From NCBI GenBank assembly GCA_950097015.1, contig CATNEN010000039.1, positions 3,732,001 to 3,796,000 of the forward strand: 64,000 nucleotides of DNA, given 5' to 3'. Below, piece after piece: positions 34,117-45,804 of the stretch. Within the stretch, counting starts at the first letter, position 1. Every line of letters begins with the position of its first letter. A model generated the notes under the pieces. It had not been told where the DNA came from. It saw nothing but the letters and a program-made list of their open reading frames with translations, and did not search any database. Source of the stretch: Macrostomum hystrix (taxonomy: Eukaryota; Platyhelminthes; Macrostomidae). Both the position numbers and the translations under genes were made by a program.

Positions 34117-34199
34117 AGCGCGAGAGAGCTGCACAGCTCCGTAGCCTGTCACTGACGCAAATGCTGCAGTTAAAGTGCATGATAACTGATTTATAAAAA

Positions 34200-35930
34200 A
34201 CTTACAATAAACTCACTTGTTTTATTTTTTGCTATTAACCCAGATATTTTCTTATACCTTCCAGGAAAAAGCTTTCGATAATAACAAATTACTAAACATC
34301 ACTAATAGTTTATGGTGTGTTAATGCATGCACAAATTTCTGGTGCTGCAGGCTAGATAACTTGTTTTATGTAAATTGATTACAAATTACCTGTAATTTCT
34401 CTATTTCCCCAAGTATCTCATATCAGTGGCGCAGCCAGGAATTTCGTCTGGGGGTCAGCGGCTACGGCCCCAAAGGCCCATGCCACACTCGCTGTGCAGA
34501 AGCATCAGCCCCATAAAAGCAGGCTTCTGAAGTTCATCCCTCTGATCCTTGAGCCTTGGAAACGCCCATGGATGAAATATATAACATCCTTGTATATAGT
34601 ACTTATCATCCAGGGATACGACACCGTCTCATATAGTCATATGGTGAGCAAATTATTACGATGCATGAATTACTTTATGTATATCATAATGTTTTTTTAG
34701 ATTTTTTCCTAAAGAAAAACTATTGACAATAATTAATCTTATCACATAGTAAAAAAGGTAACTATTACATTTTCAATTGCACAGCGGACTCTACTCTCAT
34801 AAAAAATATAGCCAGCATACACTATAATGTAATACCTGCATTGAAAATAGAAGTTAAAACAAAACAAGAATTAAAATTTGATAAACATATACCTAGGGTA
34901 TATGTAAATCAGAAATTTATATTGTCCGGGCTAAAAAACTAGATATTGGAAGTACTAGAAATCAGATGTTAATTTCTGTTTAGAATTTTTCTCACTTTTG
35001 ACTTTTTTAAGATTCATATTAGAAACTACTAGTGATTATAGTTTTAAACTTTAGGGTGAGTAGCATCGAAATCCTGCCTGCTGTGAATAATTTTCGTGAA
35101 TATTTTCTAAATAGCTTTTGACGTACACATAACGAAAAATTTCACATAAGTTATGCGAATATGCGAATCGTTTATCACAATCGAAAGATTATAAATACTA
35201 TTATTAACAAACAGTAACGAAAATAATACACAAATTCGCCGTGCGCGCAGTGGCCCAAGAAAAGGGGGAGCGTCAAAACGTACACTTCGGAGCAAGTTTA
35301 TGAATATGCCTTGCTCCGTCTGCTTGGCTCAGGGTCGCCGTAGCAAAAGTGAATTAACAGAACGGAAATTCATAATGATTGATCACAAACGGAAATACAT
35401 GAGTTTATTTATTTATTTTTATTAAATAAACCTGATTAAAATTTCCATATTAAAAATGATACATGTCAATAATTAAAAAAAATATCAAAATACGTTGAAG
35501 TAAATCTATAAAAGAAGAATAAATAATATTTCAACGTACTTATAGCACATAAAAGAAAATTACGATAACTTAGCCAGGCTATGGGGGATAGTATAATTGT
35601 TTATTCGTTTATACCTTCCGGGTTTGTACGTTCGTACGGGACATTTACGCTCCTATTATTGTTTAATATTTGTCTTGATTTGCTGAATTTTTGGGTGCCT
35701 TGCCTTTAAATAAAGCACTAATAGCTTCTCGAAAACGCAGGAAGCAGGGGCATTGTGGTTAATTTAAAAGCACGTTTCAATATTATAATTAAAATGCACT
35801 AACATAATATTTTAGCAAAAATTGCTCCAGAAACATGTGTTTTATCCACTCATCGTCGCTCACCAATAAGTAATAGTCTCCGTAGTGCATAAGCCGGTAT
35901 GACGTTAACACAGATCATTTAATAAAAAAA
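34200..35930. other. AT-rich intergenic DNA with a LINE 3' end
   Basis: Mostly featureless low-GC sequence. At 34427 cagtggcgcagccaggaatt followed by a G-rich run looks like a DNA-transposon terminus. At 35236-35295 the stretch with agtggcccaagaaaaggggg and agcgtcaaaacg matches the 3' untranslated end of the LINE at 6800-6880, in the same orientation, so a very short 5'-truncated copy or its remnant is present. No gene recognised. Confidence 0.5.
35236..35295 (-). mobile_element. LINE 3'-end remnant
   Basis: About 60 bp align by eye to 6826-6885: the shared words gtggcc-aaga, ggggagcgtcaaaacg and a GC-rich flank are in the same order. It probably comes from severe 5' truncation of the same family. 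Confidence 0.5.
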
Positions 35931-35989
35931 TAATAATAATTGACACTAGACCCAAGGGCCAGTGCAGCAGGTGTTGTGTGTCAGGCACA

Positions 35990-37041
35990 CTAGCAGGTGG
36001 GGACTGCAGTTAGCAATATGCAATATGCAGTTAGAATATGCGTGTGGGATCCCCTCGCACGCAGAAGAGCGGCGACTCTGCGGGCATCCCCCAAGATGAG
36101 GCGGTGCATAAAGTCCTGGGGAAGTTGCTGCCAAGCGTTTGCAATGGCGTGACGCAGCTCCACAACATTCTGTGGTGCATTCTCTTTTCGAATGCTGCGC
36201 TTTAGAAAGTCCCAGACATGCCCGATTGGATTCATGTCTGGGGACCGGGAAGGCCAGCGCAAAGTGCGGATCTGTAGCTGCTCTTTCACTTGACCAACAG
36301 CATCGGCTCAGTGTGGCGGCGCATTATCATCCTGGAGAATGCAGTTGCCAACTCCTCCGAAAGGAACCAAGTCTGCAGAAGATCTGCGTAGCTATTAGCG
36401 TTCACGTTGGCATCCAGGAAGACGATATCCGTCCTTGAATGTAGCGAGATGCCGGCCTAAACGTGCACTGAGGCAGCGCACTGTACAAGCTGCTGCAGCA
36501 TCTCCTGCCGCGGTTCTCACCAAACGCGGGTGCGACCATCTGCTTGGAAAAGTCGGAACCGGCTCTCGTCAGTGAACACAACGCGTCGCCACTGCTGCTG
36601 CCTCCAGTGGACGCGCTGCATCGCCCACTGCTCTCGGCTGGCGATGTGGGCAGGACTGAGTCGAGGCCGCTTGCGCATCTTGCGAGAGCGGAGGCCGGCC
36701 TCCCGAATTCGACGTTGAACTGTCTGGGCGCTCAGGATGTTTCCTGCTCTGCTTCTCTCACCCCACATCAGACGGAGCAGGGTGGCTGGCAGGGTGGGAG
36801 TTCGCCTTACTATTCGCAGCAGACGGTAATTTGGTCTGGCTGTTGAGCCACGGAGATCAAGGCGCTGACTGCCTTCGCAGCGTGCTCCACGCTGCCAGTC
36901 TCACGGGACTTCTGTCAGCAGTTTTCGAATTGCCGCTCGCGATCTTCCAAATCTGCGAGCAAATTCGCTGATGGACACACCGACTTCCAGCAGCATTCCA
37001 ACAGCACGCCATCGTTCAGCATTAGTCATTTGCCGGACCAT
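35990..37041 (-). pseudogene. Tc1-like transposase, degenerate
   Basis: From ATG 37041 the reading gives MVRQMTNAERWRAVGMLLE and FARRFGRSRAAIRKLL (N-terminal HTH). After frame changes come QTVQRRIREAGLRSRKMRKR (second HTH), WRRVVFTDESRFRL (first catalytic Asp, 36590 region), LQDDNAPPH (second Asp, about 36335), an in-frame stop just after it, and SPDMNPIGHVWDFLKRSI (about 36200). The order matches Tc1 transposases of about 340 residues. The third catalytic position, normally Glu/Asp in NPIEN-type wording, reads Gly here. With at least one stop, several frameshifts and this change, the copy is dead. Flanking inverted repeats were not resolved. Confidence 0.85.
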
Positions 37042-37965
37042 TTTTGAAATCGTGTGCTTGTGTGGATTAGACTGAAAATTGTGACTCCTTAAGTTACGCA
37101 GTTTTGCACCATTACACAGACCCAAGCCCCACAAGTGACAATAAGCTTCGCTGCGTGCCGCAACTTCACTCACAATTAAGTGAGAAAAACTCCTTATATG
37201 GGCCTTCATGGCATTAGATTGTAACCCGCAGCACATAGTACCAAAGCATAGAAGAAGGCAAACATATAATCCAGACATTCTTATTGGTCAAAAGTAGAGA
37301 TCGGCGGTCAGGATGGAGATTTATTGTATGTACGAGAACCCGCACGGAGCAAACATAATCTTCCATACTAGACTGCTTCTAGAAGTTTGCCAGCTTCTGA
37401 TAATTGGCGTACCGCACAAAAACTCGCCTAAATGAGCAAAAAAGTTGTATACTAAGTAAAAAATTGCGTCCTTGATTAAAAAGTGACAAATAAAAATTCT
37501 ACATAACAGGCACACAAGTAGGCGGCGATTCGTTGATCTGAAAACAAACATTTCTCTGATAACTGTAAAACCAATACATTGAATGCTAGTTGCAAAACCA
37601 TAAAATGCTGCATGTTTAGAAAAAGGGTATAGGTCACAAAATATAGTAAATTAAAGAATACAGCTATTTTGGCTTTAGCCTTAAAAAGCGATTCAGGATA
37701 ACAATGACATATAATTCGACTTAATTGACTACAATAATTGGTCGATTGGTTCGAGAACTAGAAGAGTAGTTTGGCTTGAGTAAGTACTTGAGTAAATACT
37801 TGAGTTAAGACCGTATTTTTAACTGCACGACAGAAAAAGGATGCCTAGAAATCCTAATGCTTCTCCCAGACTGACGGGTCAAAGCCACGGAGTGACGTCA
37901 CCTCGCGGTTATCGCCTCTTCCGCTCGACATCATCGCTGCAGGTGCCGTCGGCATCGCAGACCGG
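37042..37965. other. Intergenic, nothing recognised
   Basis: AT-rich sequence between the transposase remnant and the 3' end of the Q-rich gene. It presumably holds the remaining transposon flank and the 3' UTR of the minus-strand Lingerer/UBAP2-like gene. No coding feature. Confidence 0.4.
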
Positions 37966-40900
37966 CTATTGGCAGTACTTGGCAACCGTTGCTGACCGAC
38001 AGTAAAGTGGCTGTTCAGACACTCGCTGCTGCTCAAGCAGTCGGTCGGAGAACACCAGCACAGCTTCTCGCTGCTGTGGAGTGAGCTCAGACAGGCGAGA
38101 CTCCACACGGGCCAAAGAAGCTTGCTGCTGCTGCGGCTGATGGTGATAATAGGACTGCATCGGAGGAGGCGGCTGCGCGGTTGAGTGCATCCGAGACAAC
38201 TTTATCTGATCCAGCAGCTGAGACAGCTGCGACAGTAGTCCCACCAGCTGCTGGTCAGCTGTTAATTGCGTAGAATTAACCTGGAAGTAATTACTAGGCC
38301 AAGTTTGTTGGTGATTCTGTTTAAGTAGTAACTGCTGTCGATCACTGTGTAATTCGGGCGGCAGTTGGACCATTTGGTAGTGCGAGCCGCTTCCACTGTG
38401 GATTATCGGCGGCTGAGCTGCCCAAGTCTGCTCCTGAACTCTCTGATTGAATTGATCCGATTGTGGAAACGTTTTTCCCAGCAAATGCTGCCTGTTCTCA
38501 CTCGACTCCCAACATGGCGCACAGTGTTGATCGTTCTCTCGGTTCTCATGCGGAGGAACATCATGCTGTCTGAACTGCTGCTGCTGCTGTTCATGCAAGT
38601 AGACGCTATCAGTATTATACTGGGACCTCTGTCGAGTCCCGTAATACTGCTCCAAAACATTGGAGTTCTGTGGCTTCTCCTGATTCAACTTTGTCTTATT
38701 GAGCATCTGCTGCGATTGCCTGGAGAGTCTCTGCAGCTCCAGGGTTAGATCGTGAAGTGGCGTTCGCGACCCGGATGCGCTTGGCTGCGTTGCGGAACCC
38801 ACTTGAACACCTGACAGTGATGCAGCTGCGCCTAAATCTTGCAAAATTTTCTTCGTCTCATGCTGTAAGTTTTGCGCCTGCGGACTCAAATAGGTACCGC
38901 AAAGCTGCTGCTGAGGCAGCTCATCAGGATTCGACAACGGTCCCTGTTGCCAGGTGTGCCATTGCACTGCGCTAGTCGATTCGCAAAGAAATTGATTCGC
39001 TTCTAGTTTCTGCGTAGGCTGCAGTTGAACTGATTGACAAGTGTCTTGGGGCTGATTTAACACCTGGACTTCTACGTTTCGTCTCTGTGACGCGTCCGCA
39101 GCGACAAAGTAAGGAAAATCAACATTCTGAAAGTTCTTGCATATGAATTGTTTCTGTAAGTTTGTGACGCCACACTGTTCTGATATTTTCTGATTCTGTG
39201 GCTGGTCACTGCACTGTTGAAGCTGCTGCACCAGTGACTGGTCTTGATGAATGATTTGATTCTGTGGCTGGTCACTGAACTGTTGAAGCTGCTGCACCAG
39301 TGACTGGTCTTGATGAATGATTTGATTCTGTGGCTGGTCACTGAACTGTTGAAGCTGCTGCACCAGTGACTGGTCTTGATGAATGATTTGATGCTGTTTC
39401 TGGTCACTGCACTGTTGAAGCTGCTGCACCAGTGACTGGTCTTGATGAATGATTTGATGCTGTTTCTGGTCACTGCACTGTTGAAGCTGCTGCACCAGTG
39501 ACTGGTCTTGATGAATGATTTGATGCTGTTTCTGGTCACTGCACTGTTGAAGCTGCTGCACCAGTGACTGGTCTTGATGAATGATCTGATGCAGTGGCTG
39601 GCCACTGCACTGTTGAAGCTGCTGCACCAGTGACAATGCTTTTTTGTTTGAGCAAAGTGCTTGAGCTTTCGCGCTCTCTGATCTGCCTGGTAAATTGTGA
39701 ATCATTGAAGGGTCATTCGTTTGTCCAGAAAAGCCTCTTTGCCATTGTTCAGCTGCAGCATTCCAATGAGATTTTTTAGGCTTCGTAGTCAAATTCTGCT
39801 GCTTATAGCTTCCATTAAGTTTATTTTTAAAGTGTCTCTGGGAAAGACTCGGATGTGGTTGACGATTCTCGACTGCGGAGTTGTACTGTGGCACATTGCT
39901 GAGTCGATGCTGGCTGTTCTCAGACTGTCTATCTAAAGTTTCCGTTTGTTGTGCAGTAGTCAGCTCTCGCACCTGATCATTATTCGTCTCTGATTGCAGC
40001 TGAGAGTTAATGGAAGACGGCGGAGTCTCTGTTGGCGGATGGAAGACGAAGCTAAACGGAGTGGCATCCGCGGTGCTGGCAGCTCCGCACAGAGGAACAG
40101 GCGGCGGTGGCATCACAACAGGCTGGCTGGGGCGAGGACAAGGCGGTGGCAGCTTGGAGCGCTGCAGAAACGACCAGGGCGGAGTCGGAGGCGGCACCAT
40201 TTTCAGAGGCAGCTGAAGTTGCTGCTCTTGTCGCTGCGTCTGGTGGTTTTTTAAATACGAGTAATTGGAAGAAGTTATAACTTTATCGAGTGAATTTAGA
40301 GAAGCACAATAAAAGCTGTGAATAACAACTCACCCTGTCATTGTTTTCGGAGGATGAAGCAGTTCTTGATCCAGCGAGCGGAGCGACAGTCAACGACTTC
40401 AGCATCAGACGATGGATGCTGGCGGAGTCAAGGGGCTCTATCGAGCTGTCGAAGGACAGAAAGGTTAATTACCGAGTTAAATAAACTAGGCAGGAATACC
40501 TTTTATCCTTAAGATTAAATAGGTAATTTTTTAAATAAGGCAATAATAATTCAAGGTAAGACAATTGATGCAGATGCGAGTCATTGCTTGAACAATCATT
40601 TTAAGGATTCAAGATAGATTCAAGATAGATCTTAAATGGTATAGCGGGATCATAGGGATCTGGAATGGGTACAGTGGGAATATAGGGATCTGGAATGGTT
40701 ACAGTGATAACATTCGGATCAGGGAGTAATCCTGGTCGCAGTGCAGAGACCATGGTGTCAGTGTGGGATGGTAGAAATTTCACACACCGACTACTCACCC
40801 AACATGTGAGCAGCCCCTGTTGACAAACTCTCGCCGCTGTCCGTTCCAGGTGTCGTCTGAGTCGGCAACCCAGGGCCACAAAGTCGCAGGTGACAGCAGC

Positions 40901-41215
40901 GGCAGTGGTGGCAAAGCCGGCGCCCGACTGTTACGACTCCACTTCTTTGGCTGCGGCTTCTGCTTCCGCTGAGTTTCGCTTACTGCGTTGCAGCGTCGGC
41001 CAGTGAAGATCCAGATTCTACTGTCAGCGGCATCGAGCTGCGACATATTCGACAGGATGGCGTCTGCGGCCACGTCTAAATTATTGCCAGCGTTGCGCAG
41101 TTCAACAGCGGCGACGTCCGGCTGACAGCCGACGACTTCGGCCAGCCTGTTGACTCGATTGGCGAAGTCGTCCGGTCCGGCCGGGTCCGGCTCGGCGCTG
41201 CTGCCGTTCGTCAGC
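37966..41215 (-). CDS. Lingerer/UBAP2-like protein: UBA domain plus Q-rich region
   Basis: An exon at about 41214-40984 encodes a UBA-type fold (DDFANRVNRLAEVVG, then VELRNAGNNLDVAADAIL) followed by RIWIFTGRR. The layout recalls the UBA and SWE.VGKKK region of UBAP2/UBAP2L/Lingerer. Its donor is gtaagc in phase 0. Downstream, an exon ending at 40334 (PLDSASIHRLMLKS, SSENNDR; donor gtgagt) joins in phase 0 to a large exon 40239-37966 after an acceptor ccaccag, with a 94-bp intron. The large exon codes 757 residues rich in Gln, Pro and Ser, with PPPP tracts and about seven 22-residue repeats of the QSLVQQLQQCSDQ type. Exons between 40446 and 40984 were not resolved (a candidate lies at about 40790-40960). 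Lingerer-type proteins are cytoplasmic RNA-granule and ubiquitin-linked factors; the family call is by UBA similarity and architecture. Confidence 0.6.
39210..39640 (-). repeat. 66-bp coding minisatellite (22-aa repeat)
   Basis: Seven in-frame copies of a 66-bp unit in the Q-rich exon, encoding SLVQQLQQCSDQ followed by KQHQIIHQDQ or PQNQIIHQDQ. Nearly identical at DNA level, so the repeat is recently expanded. Outer copies are diverged. It is the only clearly coding minisatellite in the window. Confidence 0.9.
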
Positions 41216-41815
41216 TTGAATTTTTAGGTTGGGGAGCACGATGGAATTACAGGGCCGGGAATGGGACCTAACACTTACCGATATGTGACGAAATAGTCGT
41301 AAATAGAGTTTAAAGCCAGTTGTTAAATAACAATAAACACAAAACCCGCTTTGTGGGTTGAAGCGGCAAGCTTGAACCGACCTGCTCACAAGGCTGCTAA
41401 CAGTTGCAATCGCACTGTGCTCAAGAATGTTATTTCACACAAAAATAAAAAATCCTCGCTCAAAATAGGCCTTGCTTTTAAATTAAGTCTAAACAAGTAG
41501 AACGAAACTTGAAGGGCCAAATACAAATCGTTTTTTCTTCTAACCAAATCTCCAACCAGTAAACAAAGAACGCGTGACTCGACCAATATGACGCGTTAAT
41601 GAAATCATATAAGCTTCTCAATATATGTACATAAAGTATAGTTTAGTTAAAAATCATTTTTTAATTACAATGACTTTACATGAAATATATTTGTACTTAT
41701 GTTCAAGATTTATGAAACAAATTTACTTTTTTTTATTTATAGGAAGGTGCCGAGCATCTACAATGCAGTACGTCGTCTTTCGGCATGCAAAACTATGATC
41801 AGATGATTTTGTAAG
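41216..41815. other. Upstream of the Lingerer/UBAP2-like exon
   Basis: AT-rich, with short minus-strand frames that show no coding signature. The first exon(s) of the minus-strand gene should lie here or further right but were not recognised. Confidence 0.35.
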
Positions 41816-41837
41816 AAATCAACTTCTGATTGTTAAG

Positions 41838-42393
41838 TGGGGCGCATGAGGCACAGGTAGGAGCATGGGGGAGCAGGTAGGAGCATGGGGGCACAGGTAG
41901 GAGCATGGGGGCACAGGTAGGAGCATGGGGCACAGGTAGGAGCATGGGGGAGCAGGTAGGAGCATGGGGCACAGGTAGGAGCATGGGGGCACAGGTAGGA
42001 GCATGGGGGCACAGGTAGGGGCATGGGGGCACAGGTAGGAGCATGGGGGCACAGGTAGGAGCATGGGGGCACAGGTAGGAGCATGGGGCACAGGTAGGAG
42101 CATGGGGGAGCAGGTAGGAGCATGGGGGCACAGGTAGGAGCATGGGGGCACAGGTAGGGGCATGGGGGCACAGGTAGGGGCACAGGTAGGAGCACAGGAG
42201 CATAGAACAGGGGCACACGTAGGGGCACAGGGGCACATGTTGGAGCACAGGTTCACAGGTAGGAGCACAGGGGCACAGGTAGGGGCACAGGGCACAGGTA
42301 GGAGCACAGGGGCACAGGTAGGAGCACAGGGGCACAGGTAGGAGCACAGGGGCACAGGAAGGAGCACAGGGGCACAGGTAGGAGCACAGGGGT
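41838..42393. repeat. 20-bp minisatellite (GGGGCACAG-rich)
   Basis: About 28 copies of gtaggagcatgggggcacag. The unit switches to gtaggagcacaggggcacag for the right third, and copies shortened by one or two bases cause frame slips. Strong strand asymmetry (G/A on the plus strand). Confidence 0.95.
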
Positions 42394-42930
42394 ACGAGAG
42401 TTAAAGATAACCGGTGGCACAATAAAACAGAAAGGAAAAAACTAGTGTTAATAAATTTGTGGTTGATAAGCAGAAAATTAGCAGCAAATCGTGAACAAAA
42501 GAGCTCTTCCGTGATGCAGTACTTGTAGAATTTAAATTTTAATTCTTAATTTTCTAAGCAACTGATGAAGGGTTTATGCACAGGCCAATTTTGAATTTCG
42601 AATCTTTCATAGCCGGAAAAAAAAACAAAATTTATTCACGAAAAATCATCAAACGATGAAATTAGTTCAAGAAAGACGGGGCCTGCAACCCAGGACGTGG
42701 GATCCGATTCGTTACTAAGCAAACCAACAAGCAAGCCGACTTGGTTTCAATTACTTGTCAACAGAATAGGCTCCTAAGTAACGGTGTTTAGAACTGGCAA
42801 ACAGAAATAACGCATGCAATTAAATAGACAGCGACACAGACGGATTTAGATATGAAAATGATCAGGCACTCATTGGCGAAAATCAGGGGAATCTCATCAA
42901 AAACTTAATACCCCGAGATCTAGTCAATTC
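42394..42930. other. Intergenic, nothing recognised
   Basis: AT-rich; no gene, RNA or repeat recognised apart from A-runs near 42620. Confidence 0.4.
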
Positions 42931-42934
42931 TCAT

Positions 42935-43082
42935 GACCGAAACTCATCTCCTGAATCTCATGGCTGAAAGTCATCTACTGAATCTCATGGCTGAAACTCA
43001 TCTCCTGAATCTCATGGCTGAAACTCATCTCCTGAATCTCATGGCTGAAAGTCATCTTCTGAATCTCATGGCTGAATTCTCA
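42935..43082. repeat. Short 27-bp minisatellite
   Basis: About five copies of a 27-bp unit containing ctcatggctgaaactcatct and cctgaat, with acc/agt variants. It lies about 150 bp downstream of the malonyl-CoA decarboxylase stop codon. Confidence 0.85.
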
Positions 43083-43225
43083 TATCCTTAAAATGGCATC
43101 TTAACCATTTCACAAAATTCCTGAAAACGTCTGGACACTATAAGCAAAACTCTGCACTGAAAAGTACTAAACAACGGGAAAAACTGGTAAATAAAAGTAT
43201 TAGGCGCAGGGTTTCTCAAAGCAGT

Positions 43226-45804
43226 TCAAGGATCAACAGGCAGAGTGTCTGGCTCGATGTTGATAACCTGGCCGAATGGCTCGCCAACTGGGATCCTCTT
43301 AGTGAAGTAGTACTTCTCTGAGAAGCCTTCGGTGAGCTCCGGATAGTAGCGATAATTGACCATCATGCCGCAAGATTGACTCAGCCCGTTGGGGCTCTGG
43401 TCCGCCTGCCAGCAGAGCCGATACATCACGGCGCCGTTTCTCAGATGAAAATTCGCTATGGGATCGAGGGCGTGGCCCCGGTGCTTCAGTGCGAACAGAT
43501 AGCGAGCGCACAGCTTCATCAGGGGCTGCTTGAGCTCGGCGACTAGCACCGGGGAGGCGATCCATTCCTGGGACTCCAGCGTCATGGAAAGCTTGGTGTA
43601 CAGGTCCTTGTCGTTGTCTACATCGAATAGCTGTACAATGGTTATATGTGCAGGGATGGGATTTGATACATGAGAATTCAGGCTTTGCGGGTTTGTGTAC
43701 ATTGGGGTTTAGAGAAATTTACACCAAGACAGTGTACATTTAGGGTAGACAGAATTTACACCAAGGCAATGTACATTTAGGGTAGAGGAATTTACACCAA
43801 GACTGTGTACATTTAGGGTAGACAATTTACACCAAGGCAATGTACATTTAGGGCAGAGGAATTTACACCAAGACTGTACATTTAGGGTAGACAGAATTTA
43901 CAACAAGGCAATGTACATTTGGGGTTAGAGAAATTTACAAGACTGTACATTAGGTTAGAGAAATTTACACCAAGACTGTGTACATTTTGGGGTTAGAGAA
44001 ATTTATACCAAGACTATCTAAAATTAGGGTATATTATTTTAGAAAGGCCAATCTAGTTAAGAAGAAGCTTGAGTGAATATTGTCTGATGGGTGCGGCCAT
44101 CAAAAGTACGCATAAATCAAGTATCCTTATAGACAGCGCGCATAAAAAAGCAAAGGGTCAATGAAGTAAAACAGACCTGCATCATTTTAACGTGCGTCTC
44201 ATCTGAGAACAGCGGCAACAGATCGGAGCTTTCAGGTCGAACATCGTCCAGAATGCGAGCGAATACCTCGTGCTGCAGGTGCCTGTTAATCTGGCCGAAT
44301 AGCCAGTTGTTGAAGCCTGGGATTGGCGACAGAGAGGAGAAATGCTGCAGCTTGGGATATTCGGCTTGCAGGCTGCGCATAACGCGCCTAACAATATTGC
44401 TGCCCAGGTCGATGCCGCTTAGGCCGTCGATTGGCCGACTGATCGAGTAGAAATTCGCTACCTGAGATGCGATTTTCATTGAATAAAAACATACAGTATG
44501 TTCTACTGAAAGTAGGCTATGTCGTCTAAACATTAAATCTAGCAGATATTTGACTCGAGATCAGTGGTACCAACCTTGATCCTAGCCGGATCCTCAACAC
44601 TGTCTGGCATGTTGTCAAACAAGGCAGGCACAATCTTTTCCATGCTGTCTGCAACGCCTTCTAGCAGGGCAGCATGCAGCACAACCAGCGGCTCGCCAGG
44701 CAGGCAGGGGTGGGTGAACACGAAGCAGCGCTTGTAGGCGCCAACTCGACGCTTCAGATCCTGCCAGCCGAGGATTGGGTGGACTGCTTCGCTGGCGGCC
44801 ACCTGGTGAAGGTGGAGCGAGGGGGTGGCTGCTGGATCACTGAAGGATTAGTAGAATGGGGTGGCTGCTGGATCACTGAAGGATCGGTAGAATGGTGTGG
44901 CTGCTGTTGCACTGAAGGATGGGGAAGGAGGAGGGGTGGCTGTTGCACTGAAGGATGGGGAAGGAGGAGGGGTGGCTGCTGTTGCATTGAAGGATGGGGA
45001 AGGAGGAGTGGCTGCTGTAGCATTGAAGGACGGGGAAGGAGGAGGGGTGGCTGCTGTTGCACTGAAGAATGGGCTAGAATGTTTGAAATTCAGACTGAAT
45101 GAAGAAATGGCTCACTTTTTCCAACAGCATGCTCGGCGACTCCCACGTGGCCCGCTGCAGATGAAATAGGCCAGAGCTGAACCAGACAGAAAGCAGCTGC
45201 TTGATCTCGTGATCAATGACAGGCACAATAGCCGGCGTAGCCTCAGCAGTAGCTTTACCAGTTAGCTTGCTGAGATCTGTGCGCATGTTGACCATGAATT
45301 GTACTCCGCCCTGGGCTTTGCCTAGGCAGCGAAATAGGCCGGCAAACTGCGGCTGCGTGATGTGGCGCAGACTTTGCAGGCGTTGCAAACTCTCCACTGG
45401 GTTGGACTGAAGTGCAATGGAATTCTGGCACACTTTTCAAAGGGAATTCCCAGACGTCACTGGCATACTGTAAAAGACGTATCTTCCGACAGTCCTCACC
45501 CGATCCAGAGTGATGCTGACTTTAGTTGTGTCAGCCACGCCATGGTCGGACACGAGGGTATTGAAGAATACCTCCTTTTCGGCCAGGCTGAGCTGCTTGT
45601 ATGAGTCGCATATTCGCTCAGCAACATTCTATGACAATGGGATAGAAAATAATCAAATTTATTTGTCTTATCTGCAAGCTTATGTACTAAAAAATACACA
45701 AGAAGTTAACTTACACCTGAAACTACTTCTCGACCACGCTTAATAACTTTCATCAGATTGTAGGTATCTTCAAGAATGGCTTTTAGCACCATTTTTGTTT
45801 CTTT
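43226..45804 (-). CDS. MLYCD: Malonyl-CoA decarboxylase
   Basis: Six minus-strand exons, all in phase 0: 45804-45715, 45628-45500, 45406-45113, 44802-44575, 44461-44177 and 43630-43226. From the first ATG (45792) they give 472 aa, close to the vertebrate enzyme. The enzyme decarboxylates malonyl-CoA to acetyl-CoA, relieving inhibition of fatty-acid import and oxidation. Family blocks: GGVQFMVNMRTDL, WFSSGLFHLQRATWESP, SEAVHPILGWQDLKRRVG, HPCLPGEPLVVLHAAL, QHFSSLSPIPGFNNWL with the catalytic Ser at about 288, and DPIANFHLRNGAVMYRL with the catalytic His at about 400, then NYRYYPE. The C terminus (TLPVDP) lacks the peroxisomal SKL. No clear mitochondrial presequence follows the chosen ATG; an upstream exon may exist, and a frame at 46040-45840 after a ctctag acceptor was considered but not joined. 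Two introns hold minisatellites; three are under 115 bp. Confidence 0.93.
43700..44035. repeat. ~33-bp degenerate minisatellite in MLYCD intron
   Basis: About ten imperfect copies of a 30-37-bp unit containing tacatttagggtaga and aatttacaccaaga. It occupies the 546-bp last intron (43631-44176). Confidence 0.9.
44815..45080. repeat. 39-bp minisatellite in MLYCD intron
   Basis: About seven copies of a 39-bp unit containing ggtggctgctgttgcactga and aggatggggaaggagga. It spans the 310-bp intron (44803-45112) nearly from acceptor to donor, so the intron is essentially the array plus splice signals. Confidence 0.92.

Noticed and set aside
34427-34480. DNA-transposon terminus (cagtggcgcagccaggaatt)
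   Set aside because: Resembles ends of several unrelated superfamilies; no partner end or target duplication found, so not listed as a separate element.
40338-40341. ATG at 40341 as a tiny first exon spliced to an acceptor at 40315
   Set aside because: The implied intron would be only 18 bp. The gtgagt donor at 40333 pairs instead with the ccaccag acceptor before 40239, a 94-bp intron in phase.
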